A DNA stretch of 64,000 nt. Source: Hanleya hanleyi. Lineage: Eukaryota; Mollusca; Polyplacophora; Lepidopleurida; Hanleyidae. The notes below the pieces were generated by a model that was not told the DNA's origin, did no database searches, and saw nothing but the letters and a program-made list of their open reading frames with translations. Shown piece after piece: positions 11,457 to 21,263 of the stretch. Position 1 is the stretch's first letter. The number at the start of each line of letters is the position of its first letter. Both the position numbers and the translations under genes were made by a program. The stretch is from NCBI GenBank assembly GCA_036873755.1, contig JAVTVY010025034.1, forward strand, positions 37,413-101,412, written 5' to 3'.

Positions 11457-11826
11457 AACAAGCGTCTAGTCCGTCATCCATAATTCAGCCGTCGTCCATT
11501 AGAGAATATCCGCGTCCATAATCCAAAGACCTATTCCATATTCCATATAACAGTATTAGCACCAAATTCAAAAAGACAATCATAGTATACATAAATATAG
11601 GCTTGTTTTCTGCAAGAGAGAAGCGGTCAACAGTTTTCAATGATGCCAGCAAGACATCATGCTGTTCCAAAAATATCAAATCCGTATCGCTGATCAGTAT
11701 TCTTAATCCATAATTCGTTGTAAAGTCGTCATCTAAAGAATGATGTATCTCAGCCACGCTTTGATTGTGACTGTTCATATGAGTACCATGAGGATCTTGA
11801 AGTACATGGGTTCATACGGCCCCTAG
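11457..11826 (-). repeat. Naiad pseudo-LTR, 3' copy
   Basis: Direct repeat of 14,608-14,977, starting aacaagcgtctagtccgtca and ending ggttcatacgg.ccct. Pseudo-LTRs arise from the partial-tandem arrangement typical of Penelope-like elements. The repeat contains the end of the RT frame and the downstream frame at 11,485-11,778. Confidence 0.85.
11485..11778 (-). CDS. Frame after the Naiad RT, with membrane helix
   Basis: A 97-codon frame in the pseudo-LTR, ATG at 11,778, starting MNSHNQSVAEIHHSLDD. Near its end is a hydrophobic stretch (MYTMIVFLNLVLILLYGIW) long enough for one membrane helix. It is in the same frame as the RT C-terminus, separated from it only by one TGA (11,812-11,814) and 11 codons. 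The same TGA is present in the other two copies of this repeat. In the diverged relic at 3.7-4.2 kb the equivalent frame is continuous. It is either a C-terminal extension reached by UGA recoding or a chance frame. Function unknown. Confidence 0.45.
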   Translation of the reverse strand: MNSHNQSVAEIHHSLDDDFTTNYGLRILISDTDLIFLEQHDVLLASLKTVDRFSLAENKPIFMYTMIVFLNLVLILLYGIWNRSLDYGRGYSLMDDG

Positions 11827-13495
11827 CCCCGGGTTAAGCGGAATTAGACACAAGTTACGAAACGTAGCGCCATAGATCTTGCACGCTACGTTCGTATTTT
11901 TTCATCAGCATGCGATGTATCGCCAAATTTGAGAAACTTTGAGTGGAGGCGTTTAGTGGAATAGCCCTGTTTTATAACTTTCTGTAACAATGTTTTGTGA
12001 CGTTGATTAAAATCGTCACATTTAACACAGGATCTAGCAAATGCTACTAAGCGAGATATGTATACGCCATATGCAGGTCCCACTGGAATATTACTATCCA
12101 GAAAGGGATAGTTTACGATGTCGAAATTGTAATCGTCTCTTTTGTCATAAAGTCAACGAGAGAGAATGCCCGCTTCATTTTTATAGAGATACAGATCTAA
12201 ATATGATGTGCCTGTAGGGCTGTCTGTAGTTTCCTTCAAATCCAGTGAAGGTGGATATATATCCTTCACTGCGTCATTTATATAGCGATTATCCACAGCG
12301 AGAAGATCGTCTATATAGCGTTTGGTGAATGAGAAGGAACGGGCTTTGAATGGATCGGTTTTTGAAAGCGCCTGCATATAGTCATATTCATAAGAGAACA
12401 GATACAGGTCAGCCAACAGGGGTGCACAATTAGTACCCATTGGAATACCTATATGCTGCTGATATATTGTGTTGCCAAATTTCACATAAATATTTTTAAT
12501 TTTTCAATATTTGAGTTTCTCAATATCCACATACATTCAACGCCAGAGTTCTTAGAAATAGTGGCGCAATACCTTTCCCAAAATGCTTTTACCTCCTGAA
12601 GGGCCCTCGTCAATAGGGCTGAAAGAAGCTTGGTGGTGCAGCTTCTAGATACCAGCTATGAATCTAGCTTTGTATGGTGATTTATGCATTTTGGGAGTCC
12701 AGTATAGTTTTGGTATGTCGTTATGATTGGTTGGAAGACAAATACCTCTTTCCCTGAGAAACTGTTTGTGATTGTTAAATAAATCTTCCAGAGTAAATGC
12801 AGTTTGGGAGTAAGTAGACGTATTTGATGAAGATATGTCTACACTCAATTCTTTAACCAGCACCTGGTAATAGTAATATTTACATATGAATATTATATTA
12901 TTCGGAGCTTTGTCTGCTGGGACTATGGCGAATTTTCTCTGGAGATTTGCTGGAACTTCTTGCGAATTGAGGCTTCTCAGCACTTGTTTTGCTTGGGGAA
13001 GAGTACTTCTGTCAATATGGCGGATTGTTTCAAGGACTTTGCTCTTGGTGAGGTCCAGCCAATCAGCGAGTACTGTAGGTTCAAAAATTTCTCGCTTAGA
13101 CCAATCCATAACGTACTGTTCCAATGCAGACAGGACTATCTTCTGGTCGGCCTTCAGATTTATTCTTCTTGGCTCTCTATATTTAGGTCCTTTCATCAGG
13201 AGTAATTTCAGAGCCTTATCACTCACCATATCAAGAGCACCAGTCACAATATGTTTGCATGGTGTATAAATAAAGTTCGATGATTCACAATCACAACTAT
13301 AGCCTCCTGACGTGTATAAGTTCCAGTCAAACTCCTTGACAGCATTGGAGTAATTGAATATTTTGGTGGCTATAGATTTAGTTACTAATATGAAATGCAA
13401 GGAGGTTCTGGGAACTTAAAATAGTTTGGTACAGCGTTGCGTACCTCTGGATCATTCAGGATTCGAGGTAAATTAATGATGTCCAGTCCTTTATC
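11812..13495 (-). pseudogene. Naiad reverse transcriptase, inactivated
   Basis: The C-terminal half of the Naiad polyprotein, which would copy element RNA into DNA by target-primed reverse transcription. It is readable in pieces: CxC linker and fingers at 13,400-12,645 (SCDCES; PKLYWTPKMHKSPYKARFI), palm motifs at 12,485-12,153 (IGIPMGTNCAPLLADLY; RYIDDLLA, the catalytic YIDD) and thumb at 12,083-11,886 (YGVYISRLVAFARSC). Breaks: the frame after the endonuclease TGA ends in TAG near 13,385; a 1-nt insertion after RFIAG (about 12,650); and a roughly 270-bp deletion near 12,515 that removes the segment with motif A (FSTLYTTIPH in the copy at 40.9 kb), including a catalytic Asp. It cannot encode an active RT. 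Confidence 0.85.
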
Positions 13496-14527
13496 TCAGT
13501 AGTTGAGTTTCAAGAAAAGCCGATCTTGAGATGTTTCGATTATGTTCACTGGACGATACAACCGAAAATACGCTATATCTTGACATACTTTACTGATTTT
13601 TGGTGATATTATATTCCCTGAAGACGCAGATTGTTGTATATCTCTGGCTATTCGATCTAAAGCTCTCAGAGGCAACGCATACAGAACTGTACGTAAGCTA
13701 TGTATACTATTGGGTGCGTTAGTTAAACCCACTAAGTAATTTAAAGTGATATGATCGTGAATCATCGAACTATTAAACTTTCGCCAACCATGGCTGCGAT
13801 GTCTCCGTTGATGAGGTTTAAATAGTTGAGTAATGTTGGATATATTTGAACGGCGGTTTGTAGCATTGCCGAACCCACTGACATTATCATTTAAACCAAA
13901 CGGAAACACTGACCCAAGTTCTAGCATCCAGAATAATTCCCGCTCTCGGATTTTCCTCTCAAATCCAAAGGGGTAATCCTTAGTAGATGGATAGACGACG
14001 TCTATGATCTGAATACTAAAGTTATCCCAGCCATGGTCGGGTCCAGAAAAATGTTTACCTATAAGCAATTGCTTTTTCCTAACGGATTTTCTGTGACCGT
14101 TCACCCTAAGATGGAGTCTTTGGGTGGTCTTGCCAACATACTGTTTACCACACTTCTCACAGGAAACTAAATAAATACAGTTTGTAGTAGAACAACTCAG
14201 ATCAACATACGAGTTAACAGAATATGAGTTACCAGTTAACGCGGAACTAAATGAAGCTGAAGTATTGAAGAGTGGACACGTGAGACATCCACGATGTCCA
14301 CACTTAGAAATTTTGAAATTAGTACATGTAGAATTCGGTGCTAAACAATCATCAAGCGCAATATTACAAGGTTTGATGTCGTGGCCTTGCTTTGCTGTCA
14401 GAAATATATCTGTCATTTGGATTGAAAAATGTCTTAGTGCATTTCGAACTATTAGAGACTCGGCCGAGAAACCTGCACTAAGGTTTCTCGGGTCTGTCTT
14501 AATATTATTTATTTTAGTTGTATTCAT
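13496..14527 (-). CDS. Naiad GIY-YIG endonuclease frame
   Basis: 343 codons from ATG at 14,527 to a TGA at 13,496. A Cys/His-rich segment (residues about 50-85, including CGHRGCLTCPLF) precedes the nuclease core (about residues 115-175): IYLVSCEKCGKQYVGKTTQR gives the GIY-YIG pair and catalytic Arg region, and FSGPDHGW and RERELFWMLELG follow. This domain nicks target DNA to prime reverse transcription. The sequence stays open past the terminal TGA for 37 more codons (DKGLDIINLPRILNDPEV...), so that TGA may be internal to the original protein: a mutation, or a selenocysteine codon as reported for clam and spider Naiads. The endonuclease frame itself has no other break. Confidence 0.85.
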   Translation of the reverse strand: MNTTKINNIKTDPRNLSAGFSAESLIVRNALRHFSIQMTDIFLTAKQGHDIKPCNIALDDCLAPNSTCTNFKISKCGHRGCLTCPLFNTSASFSSALTGNSYSVNSYVDLSCSTTNCIYLVSCEKCGKQYVGKTTQRLHLRVNGHRKSVRKKQLLIGKHFSGPDHGWDNFSIQIIDVVYPSTKDYPFGFERKIRERELFWMLELGSVFPFGLNDNVSGFGNATNRRSNISNITQLFKPHQRRHRSHGWRKFNSSMIHDHITLNYLVGLTNAPNSIHSLRTVLYALPLRALDRIARDIQQSASSGNIISPKISKVCQDIAYFRLYRPVNIIETSQDRLFLKLNY

Positions 14528-14607
14528 TATGAGTGCTGGGTGTGCAGGGGCCCGGCCTCGGGGACAACTTGTTCACCAGCAGAATCCAGGCATACACAGG
14601 CTAAAAT

Positions 14608-14977
14608 AACAAGCGTCTAGTCCGTCATCCATAATTCAGCCGTCGTCCATTAGAGAATATCCGCGTCCATAATCCAAAGACCTATTCCATATTCCATATA
14701 ACAGTATTAGCACCAAATTCAAAAAGACAATCATAGTATACATAAACATAGGCTTGTTTCCTGCAAGAGAGAAGCGGTCAACAGTTTTCAATGATGCCGG
14801 CAAGACATCATGATGTTCCAAAAATATCAAATCCGTATCGCTGATCAGTATTCTTAATCCATAATTCGTTGTAAAGTCGTCATCTAAAGAATGATGTATC
14901 TCAGCCACGCTTTGATTGTGACTGTTCGTATGAGTACCATGAGGATCTTGAAGTACATGGGTTCATACGGTCCCTAC
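14608..14977 (-). repeat. Naiad pseudo-LTR, 5' copy
   Basis: Direct repeat of 11,457-11,826 at a constant offset of 3,151 bp. It carries the same downstream frame (about 14,929-14,636), with the start ATG changed to ACG here and otherwise nearly identical, including the hydrophobic stretch. It represents the tail of an upstream partial unit, as in tandem Penelope-like insertions. Confidence 0.82.
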
Positions 14978-15369
14978 TTGGCGAAAGGGACTTCTCTGTA
15001 GCATGGGATATCCTTAAAAAACTTAAAAGTGAAAGCTCAATCAGTGATCACTCGGAACGCATCGATATTAACAGCTGGACAACACCATCGACGAACACAA
15101 CCACTGCTAACCAAGCCAACCGACCCACAGGACTGTAGATTTCTTGCTGTCATCTGTCAATTACAATGCAATGTACAACTTGTCCTCGGCGTCAACTGTC
15201 AATCAGCGAACTAAATGTTACGATGAAAAAAGGGTATATGTTGACGTTATTATTTCACCACGTTGCAGTCGATTTTACATGCACATATTGGAGAATAAAT
15301 ACACAATTTAGGCGAATATATTGACGTTGTAACGGGTAGCGAGTGATTTCAACTTTTAACTAGCCCGTA

Positions 15370-15450
15370 TATAATGTCCACACGATATCGTGTCATCGGT
15401 AAACAATATCTAATGTCCACACGGTTGCGTGTCATCGGTAAACAATATTT
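15370..15450. repeat. About 41-bp tandem duplication
   Basis: Two adjacent copies of aatgtccacacg.t..cgtg followed by tcatcggtaaacaatat, starting about 15,375 and 15,413. Confidence 0.6.
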
Positions 15451-15529
15451 ATTTTACTTTTAATTGGTTCATACTGATAGCCTAAAATCTTATTTCAGAT
15501 ATACTGAATGCATTTTTTATCAAACATGT

Positions 15530-15612
15530 TCCCCTTCTGGGATTCGAACTCGTAAAAGAAAAGTTCGAGTCGCTTGTGATCCAACGTGCGTATCCACTAC
15601 ACCACGACATAC
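15530..15612 (-). other. tRNA-like remnant (SINE head or tRNA pseudogene)
   Basis: On the minus strand a box A-like TGGTGTAGTGGATACG is followed about 50 bp later by a perfect box B-like GAGTTCGAATCCC. The acceptor ends do not pair and the T stem is poor, so this is not a functional tRNA. The spacing fits the Pol III promoter of a tRNA-derived SINE. No clear SINE body or tail is seen next to it. Confidence 0.5.
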
Positions 15613-18600
15613 GAACAACTGTAACAGGCTATTTTTCAATTTAATCTACTTATGATTCATAACTTTTCATTTTTTAGTATGAAGGACTCCAGATTTTCCA
15701 GCAGTGGGGATATAATGTTACCGCACACCACCAGGTTAAATGGCGTTTTGGTCCAAGGGGTCCTTCGCGTCTAAATGTGTGTCTGAAGGACTCGATTTAG
15801 ACCCTTTTTTCACGAAACAGCACATACTGTGGATTTCAGTCTCATGTCATAACTATAATCATAACGCAATCGCACGAAAACTTTCACATATTGTGCACTT
15901 ATATTTTCTCTTGCCGTTACATTAAAACACAAGTATTTTTATGACATTTTATTTTTGCGATTTCAACCGCACCACGTATAGGCCAAAATCCCGCTTTATC
16001 GAATCATCACCTTTAGTAAAATGTCACCTTCATGTGCATTTTGCCGGAATACTTTTACTTCAAAGAACTTTGGTACAGTGGTGAAAATAACAAATGATAG
16101 GGGGGATCAGGGAATATGCTCCCCCGGAAATTTTTTGAAAATCTAGACGTGAAATGGCGATTTCTGCAGGTGTATTTTGAGAGCATACTTCTATGCTATC
16201 AATGTGTTGTACTGATGCGAAAACATGAAAATATTTTTTTTAAATGGAAACGTTTTCGTTATCCCCGGGATTTTCTAAAATTTAAATGAAGTACAATGGT
16301 GCGTTCGGGTGGATATTGACGAAATGGTTTTTAGTACTTCCCTGAAAGAACTACGTAGAGTGGTGTATAAATATATAGAAAGATACTTCAAGTGGAACTA
16401 ACTTTCTTGCATATAATCTAGGATCCAGTATACGGAGTGGAATACTAAATCCTAGACCTAATCAGGACAGCAGACTTCCGTTTCTCGAGATTATTTACAA
16501 ACTCGAGATGTAAAATGATGCTCTCTGGCGTGTTTTGTTAGTATTTTGTAGCTTTGTAAAAAGTTCCAGACTTCCGAATGAACATACATGTATAAAGTTG
16601 TTACATGTAGATGTGGAAGTCAATCCACGACTGTAATGTTTTGTAAGAACTGCATGCCCCTGCTGGAAATTTGTCAAATTATGGATACAAGACGGCTGAT
16701 TCAGAACTCAAATTTCTGCTTTTAAGGATGGCTGTCTCGTTAGCGCAATTTTTGCACCCCCTTGACAATCTGTCTTCGGTGTCAATAAATATACAAGATA
16801 ACCATATTAAACTATATGTTTTATGAAAGCGTACACCGTAGGGATCCCAACTATATGATTTGTATAACCGACGTTGCTACTATGTAGAAAATATTCCAAT
16901 TTACAAAAATTCAAATGAAAACAATAGCGTCCATTTTTTAATTGAAATTTCATGAAAACTATTGATCTTGTTTCAACTTTGATGGTTTACCTTGATAGGG
17001 GACAACTCGAATTAGTAAACTTTATCTCATTTTTTTAAAATTTTTGCCTGGTTTTGTTTTTACAGCTATTTTACTAAAATACATTGAAAAGAACGTACTA
17101 TTTTACAGTCGTTTGTCTTAAAAGTTGAATAATTGAAAAACTAAGCCGAACTTACAAAAAGGGAAATAGACTTTACTAAATCACCTTATAAGTAACAAGC
17201 ATGCCAAATTTCAAAAGCGTAGCATGGATACTTTTCGAGAAATAAACGTTTAAATCTCGGATATTGTAAAAAAATGAAAGGCTAGAAATCGGACAAAATG
17301 TGTCCAGCTATACATCTGATGAATTAATCCAAATTTTTTGCTTGAATTCTATTGTCAAATACATTTTTAACCTGTCTAATGGGACCTACTCGAATTCCTG
17401 TTTATTCTGGATAACTATTACACTAAATTTATTCATCAAGGCGGTTTAATGTCCAATTTAAAGTTTAAAAACTTGCTAAAACTTGTTCAGCTGAGAATTG
17501 TTCGCACCTGCGAGTGTCTGAGCGAAGTGTCACTGTTATAATTAGAAACAAAAATATGGATGTTTGCTTGGTTTTGATCAGAATGGAGTAGATTAATGTA
17601 AATAAGTAGGACTAATACATAATTAGCTTACCAAAATACTGCGGAAATGAGTTTTGGAAAGGGGAATTTAACAGACAAAAATAATAGTAGCCAAGCCCAA
17701 GCTAAGGCAATCTGTTTAATTTTTCCAGTGCCTCTGAAACTAGACTTTTAGTCCTAATATTGAAGCACTTCTATTTATAATTTTGATTTCATTTTTCCAT
17801 CAAATGTTAGACGAAATAGTGAATATTTGAATGAAGTAATAAAAAAAATATGACCAATTTTGACCCTCTAACGGGATAGCTATCCTGAAGGACTTCATTC
17901 GACTTATGGAGAAATTTTGAATTTTTCGATGCACAACGACGCGTTCTGGTGCATTCTCATAGCATATTTCCTTTAGTATCAACCTGTATTCCATACCTAT
18001 GTGTTAGTTGTGAACATTTGCCAGGGCGAAACTCCGTCGGTCCAGCGGGCCTAGACTCTCCCCCCCCCCCCCTCAACCTATACGGGCCTAGGCTGTGTAC
18101 ATATGTATGGTATGAATGTGGTGCATGTGATTGGTGATTGGTGCATGTGTGGATGTCATTTATTTAGTAATATTGTGTTATAGATCTTCTTAGAAGATTT
18201 TAATGAATTTAGAAAAAAAAATCGAATTTCTAGGAACTTTGCGTACAATTACAGATTCTACCTATTTACCAATTATATTTTATTGATGGTTTCGAGGGAA
18301 TAAACGTCCATCAGCTACGGTATCTTACCTAAGTAAGGATATTAAGTGCTTATTTCGAGACGGTTGACCACCTTCTGGAATTCTCTGCGAGCACGACACG
18401 TTATCAATTTTAATAAAAAATCACATAAAAAATGTGAGACGAATTGCGTAGTAGCGCTATAATGTAATGTGAAACATCCCTCGAGCTACTACATTCTAAG
18501 TTTTGGCGACCTATTTCGGTACGCGACCTTAACAGGAGCTCCACACCCGCGTGTGCTACAGATATGCCCCAGTGAACCGACGACCTCGACCTTGAACACC

Positions 18601-19440
18601 ACACCGCACAACCGCACACATGGCCTTATAAATTGACGACCTCGACTCCACGTTTACCTCAACATACACCACCACAACACCGCATGTGTCACAACCCCCA
18701 TTTCCCCTCTACTACTGACCTTCTCTCGAGTGGGAATTTTCATCCCATGATCAAGTTATATGGAATCTTCTAATTCTCTTATAGGTGCTGCTCCTGGGCC
18801 ATTGTCACGGTTACCATCACCCCAATACATGTACACTCTCATACCAGCTGGTTCTACATGGAACCAGATTTATTTCTCCATGCTACACAGGTTGACAAAG
18901 CTACAAAGACAGAAGGTAGCCTGGAACCAAATTCGCAAAAATGGTTCTGCAAGGAACCGGTTCAGTGAAATAGTTGGCGATTGTGGCTCAATTGACTCCA
19001 TCGGTGTGACTTTGGAGCGGGGAGGGTCGAAAAAAATACATGAAACCATGGGAAGGAAGACTTATAGTAATAACATAATCTGTAGATGTTGGACGATGTT
19101 ATTAGAACGAGTCTAGCATCCGTGCGACCCGAGGGTCGAGCGTTTATTGTCCAGTATATCTCCGCAAAAAATAAACAAACAAAAAGGGGATTCCCCTTCG
19201 GCATCGATGGTGCTGCCCTCTAGAGGGTGCATGTAAAATGTCTACAGATATAAAAAATGGAACACGGACTTTACCCTAAAACTCCTGTCAATCCTATCCC
19301 ATGGGGGTAATATTGGTCCAAGGACTTATCGGGGCCTGCCTATCCAATCAATCGGGTGTCTTCACAGAAAATAAAAAGTAATTAAACTAAATAAATAAAA
19401 TGCGGAGTACGGACTAGTACAATATACAATATACGGGGAA

Positions 19441-20000
19441 ATGTCTGTATGGGTATAGCTCCATACTGGCTTTATTGGGGGGGGGGGGGGGGTCAATTTT
19501 TTATGGGTTGTTTGGTCTCGTTTTTCTCGTCTTGTCATTTGGAACATGATGGGAAGGGTCCCTGAGCGAAGCGGTGAAATTTTGCGAAAAGTACCGGATA
19601 GGTCTGTATATAGCCCCATATAGCTCCATACTGGCTATACGGGAGGAGGGGTGGTCAATTTTTTTTGTGGGTGTTACTATGGCTTGTGGGGTCTTGTTTT
19701 TCTCGTCTCGTCATTTAGAACACAATGGGAAGGGTCCTGGAGCGAAACGGTCAAATTTTTGAAAAAGTACCGGGTAGGCCTGTATATAGGCTCATGTAGC
19801 TCCATACTGGCTATATGGGGGTATAGGTTCAAGCTGCGAAATTCACACACGTTCATTGTGATATGGGTTGTTTGGATTTGTTTTTCACGTCTCGTCATTT
19901 AGAACACGATGGGAAGGGTTTCGAAGCGAAACGGTGAAATTTTGGAAAAAGTTCACCGAGGCCTGGGTAGGCTCATATAGCCCCATACTGGCTATGGGGG
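19441..20000. repeat. About 175-bp tandem array, left arm
   Basis: A unit containing agctccatactggctat, ggtcaattttttt, gtttttctcgtctcgtcatt and gaagggtcc...gcgaa.cggt.aaattttt repeats about three times, with agctccatactggc at about 19,460, 19,622 and 19,799 and a degenerate copy at 19,980. The inverse counterpart is at about 30,630-30,900. A related unit occurs at 38,820-39,000. Confidence 0.75.
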
Positions 20001-20249
20001 TATAGGTCCATACTGCGTGGACGTTTTGGGGTCTAGGTGAGCCCCTAATGATCCTAGGGTGTCGTATGAGGTCTTATTTTGAAGCTCTCGTGGAGGAGCA
20101 TCCGACCGGACTAATGGTTCGTCCGTTTTCAATATTCTGCGCATGCGCAGTCTGGCCGTAGTATAGAAAACAGGCATTTTGGGGAGTATGTGGGGGTGTG
20201 TTTGGGATAGAGATGGACCGCTATGGGTCCGAATGGGTCGTGGGAGGTA

Positions 20250-20945
20250 TCAAAGTGAAGCTTGTGTGGGGTAGACTCGGAATGACGTATTTTTAAGTGC
20301 AAGTCGCGTCAATTTGCGTATGCGCAGTTGGCTGTAGTAAGTAAAGTGGTCATTTTGGGGCAGTGCAGGAAGGTATTTGGAGTAGAGATGCACCATCCTT
20401 GGTCCGAATGCGTCCTGGGATGTGTCATGTTGTAGCTCTCGGGGCGTAGAACCCGACTTGGGGGCTGTCCACAGCATCTGTGACGTCATCGGTGACGTCA
20501 TCAGTACGGGTAGTAGCAAAAGTGGGCATTTTGGGGCAGTGAAGGAAGGTATTTGGGGTAGAGATGGACCATCTTTGGTCCGAATGCGTCCTGGGATGTG
20601 TCATGTTGTAGCTCTCGGGGCGTCGAACCCGACTTGGGGGCTGTCCATAGCATCTGTGACGTCATCGGTGACGTCATCAGTACGGGTAGTAGCGAAAGTG
20701 GGCATTTTGGGGCAGTGAAGGAAGGTATTTGGTGTAGAGATGGACCATCCTTGGTCCGAATGCGTCGTGGGAGGTGTCATGTTGTAGCTCTCGGCGTGTA
20801 GACCCCGATTTGAGGGATGTCCGCAGCATCTGTGACGTCATCAGTACGATTAGTAGCGAAAGCGGGCATTTTGGGGCAGTGAAGTTATTTGGTGTAGAGA
20901 TGGACCATCCTTGGTCCGAATGCGTCGTGTGAAGTGTCATCTTGT
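20250..20945. repeat. About 175-bp tandem array with CRE-like dyads, left arm
   Basis: Four units, with gcattttggggcag landmarks near 20,350, 20,525, 20,702 and 20,866 (spacing about 175, 177 and 163). Each holds tgacgtcatcggtgacgtca, tagtagcgaaagtggg and agagatggaccatc.ttggtc. The inverse array is at 29,640-30,210. A related 350-375-bp unit makes up 39,000-40,503. Confidence 0.8.
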
Positions 20946-21263
20946 AGCAACGCCCGCCAACGCCAAGCTTAATGCTTCAACGCCCAGGTGAAATATCTCA
21001 AAAGCTCTAATTTTCTAGATATTCCATGGAATTGTCACTAATTCTTCGAAATGCAGTGACGTCCGTCGTTACGCCTTAACAGACCGGAGAGAGAACAACA
21101 ACAACAACAAGGATGACACATGAGAGAACAACAACAACAAGAACTTTTTTTCATATAGTTTATTTCCCTCAATGTTACATCATACCCACGCTGGGAGAGC
21201 CGCGTTAGGAATGTTTACAACTCAAGAAGGCTCTTGTCCAATCAGAGGCCACCATTTGCATCT

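Larger units (their letters stand above)
11457..14977 (-). mobile_element. Naiad-type Penelope-like retroelement, copy 1
   Basis: Minus-strand element with, in order, pseudo-LTR (14,977-14,608), GIY-YIG endonuclease frame, CxC linker, reverse transcriptase pieces and a second pseudo-LTR (11,826-11,457). The two 370-bp direct repeats are nearly identical and lie exactly 3,151 bp apart without indels. Endonuclease upstream of RT, joined by a CxC motif (SCDCES), is the permuted order that defines Naiad elements among Penelope-like elements, whose canonical members have the endonuclease at the C-terminus. The copy is dead: a frameshift before the RT, one within it, and a deletion of the RT motif A region. 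Confidence 0.88.
14978..18995. other. AT-rich non-coding stretch
   Basis: Apart from the tandem duplication at 15.4 kb and the tRNA-like remnant at 15.5 kb, I recognise no gene, transposon end or RNA. A poly-C run at about 18,061-18,072 and a run of tggaacca-type repeats at 18,850-18,960 are the only other local features. Confidence 0.35.

Noticed and set aside
12886..13269. 127-codon plus-strand frame
   Set aside because: Shadow of the Naiad RT on the opposite strand.
15530..15612. Functional tRNA gene
   Set aside because: Only the two promoter boxes are preserved; acceptor and T stems do not pair.
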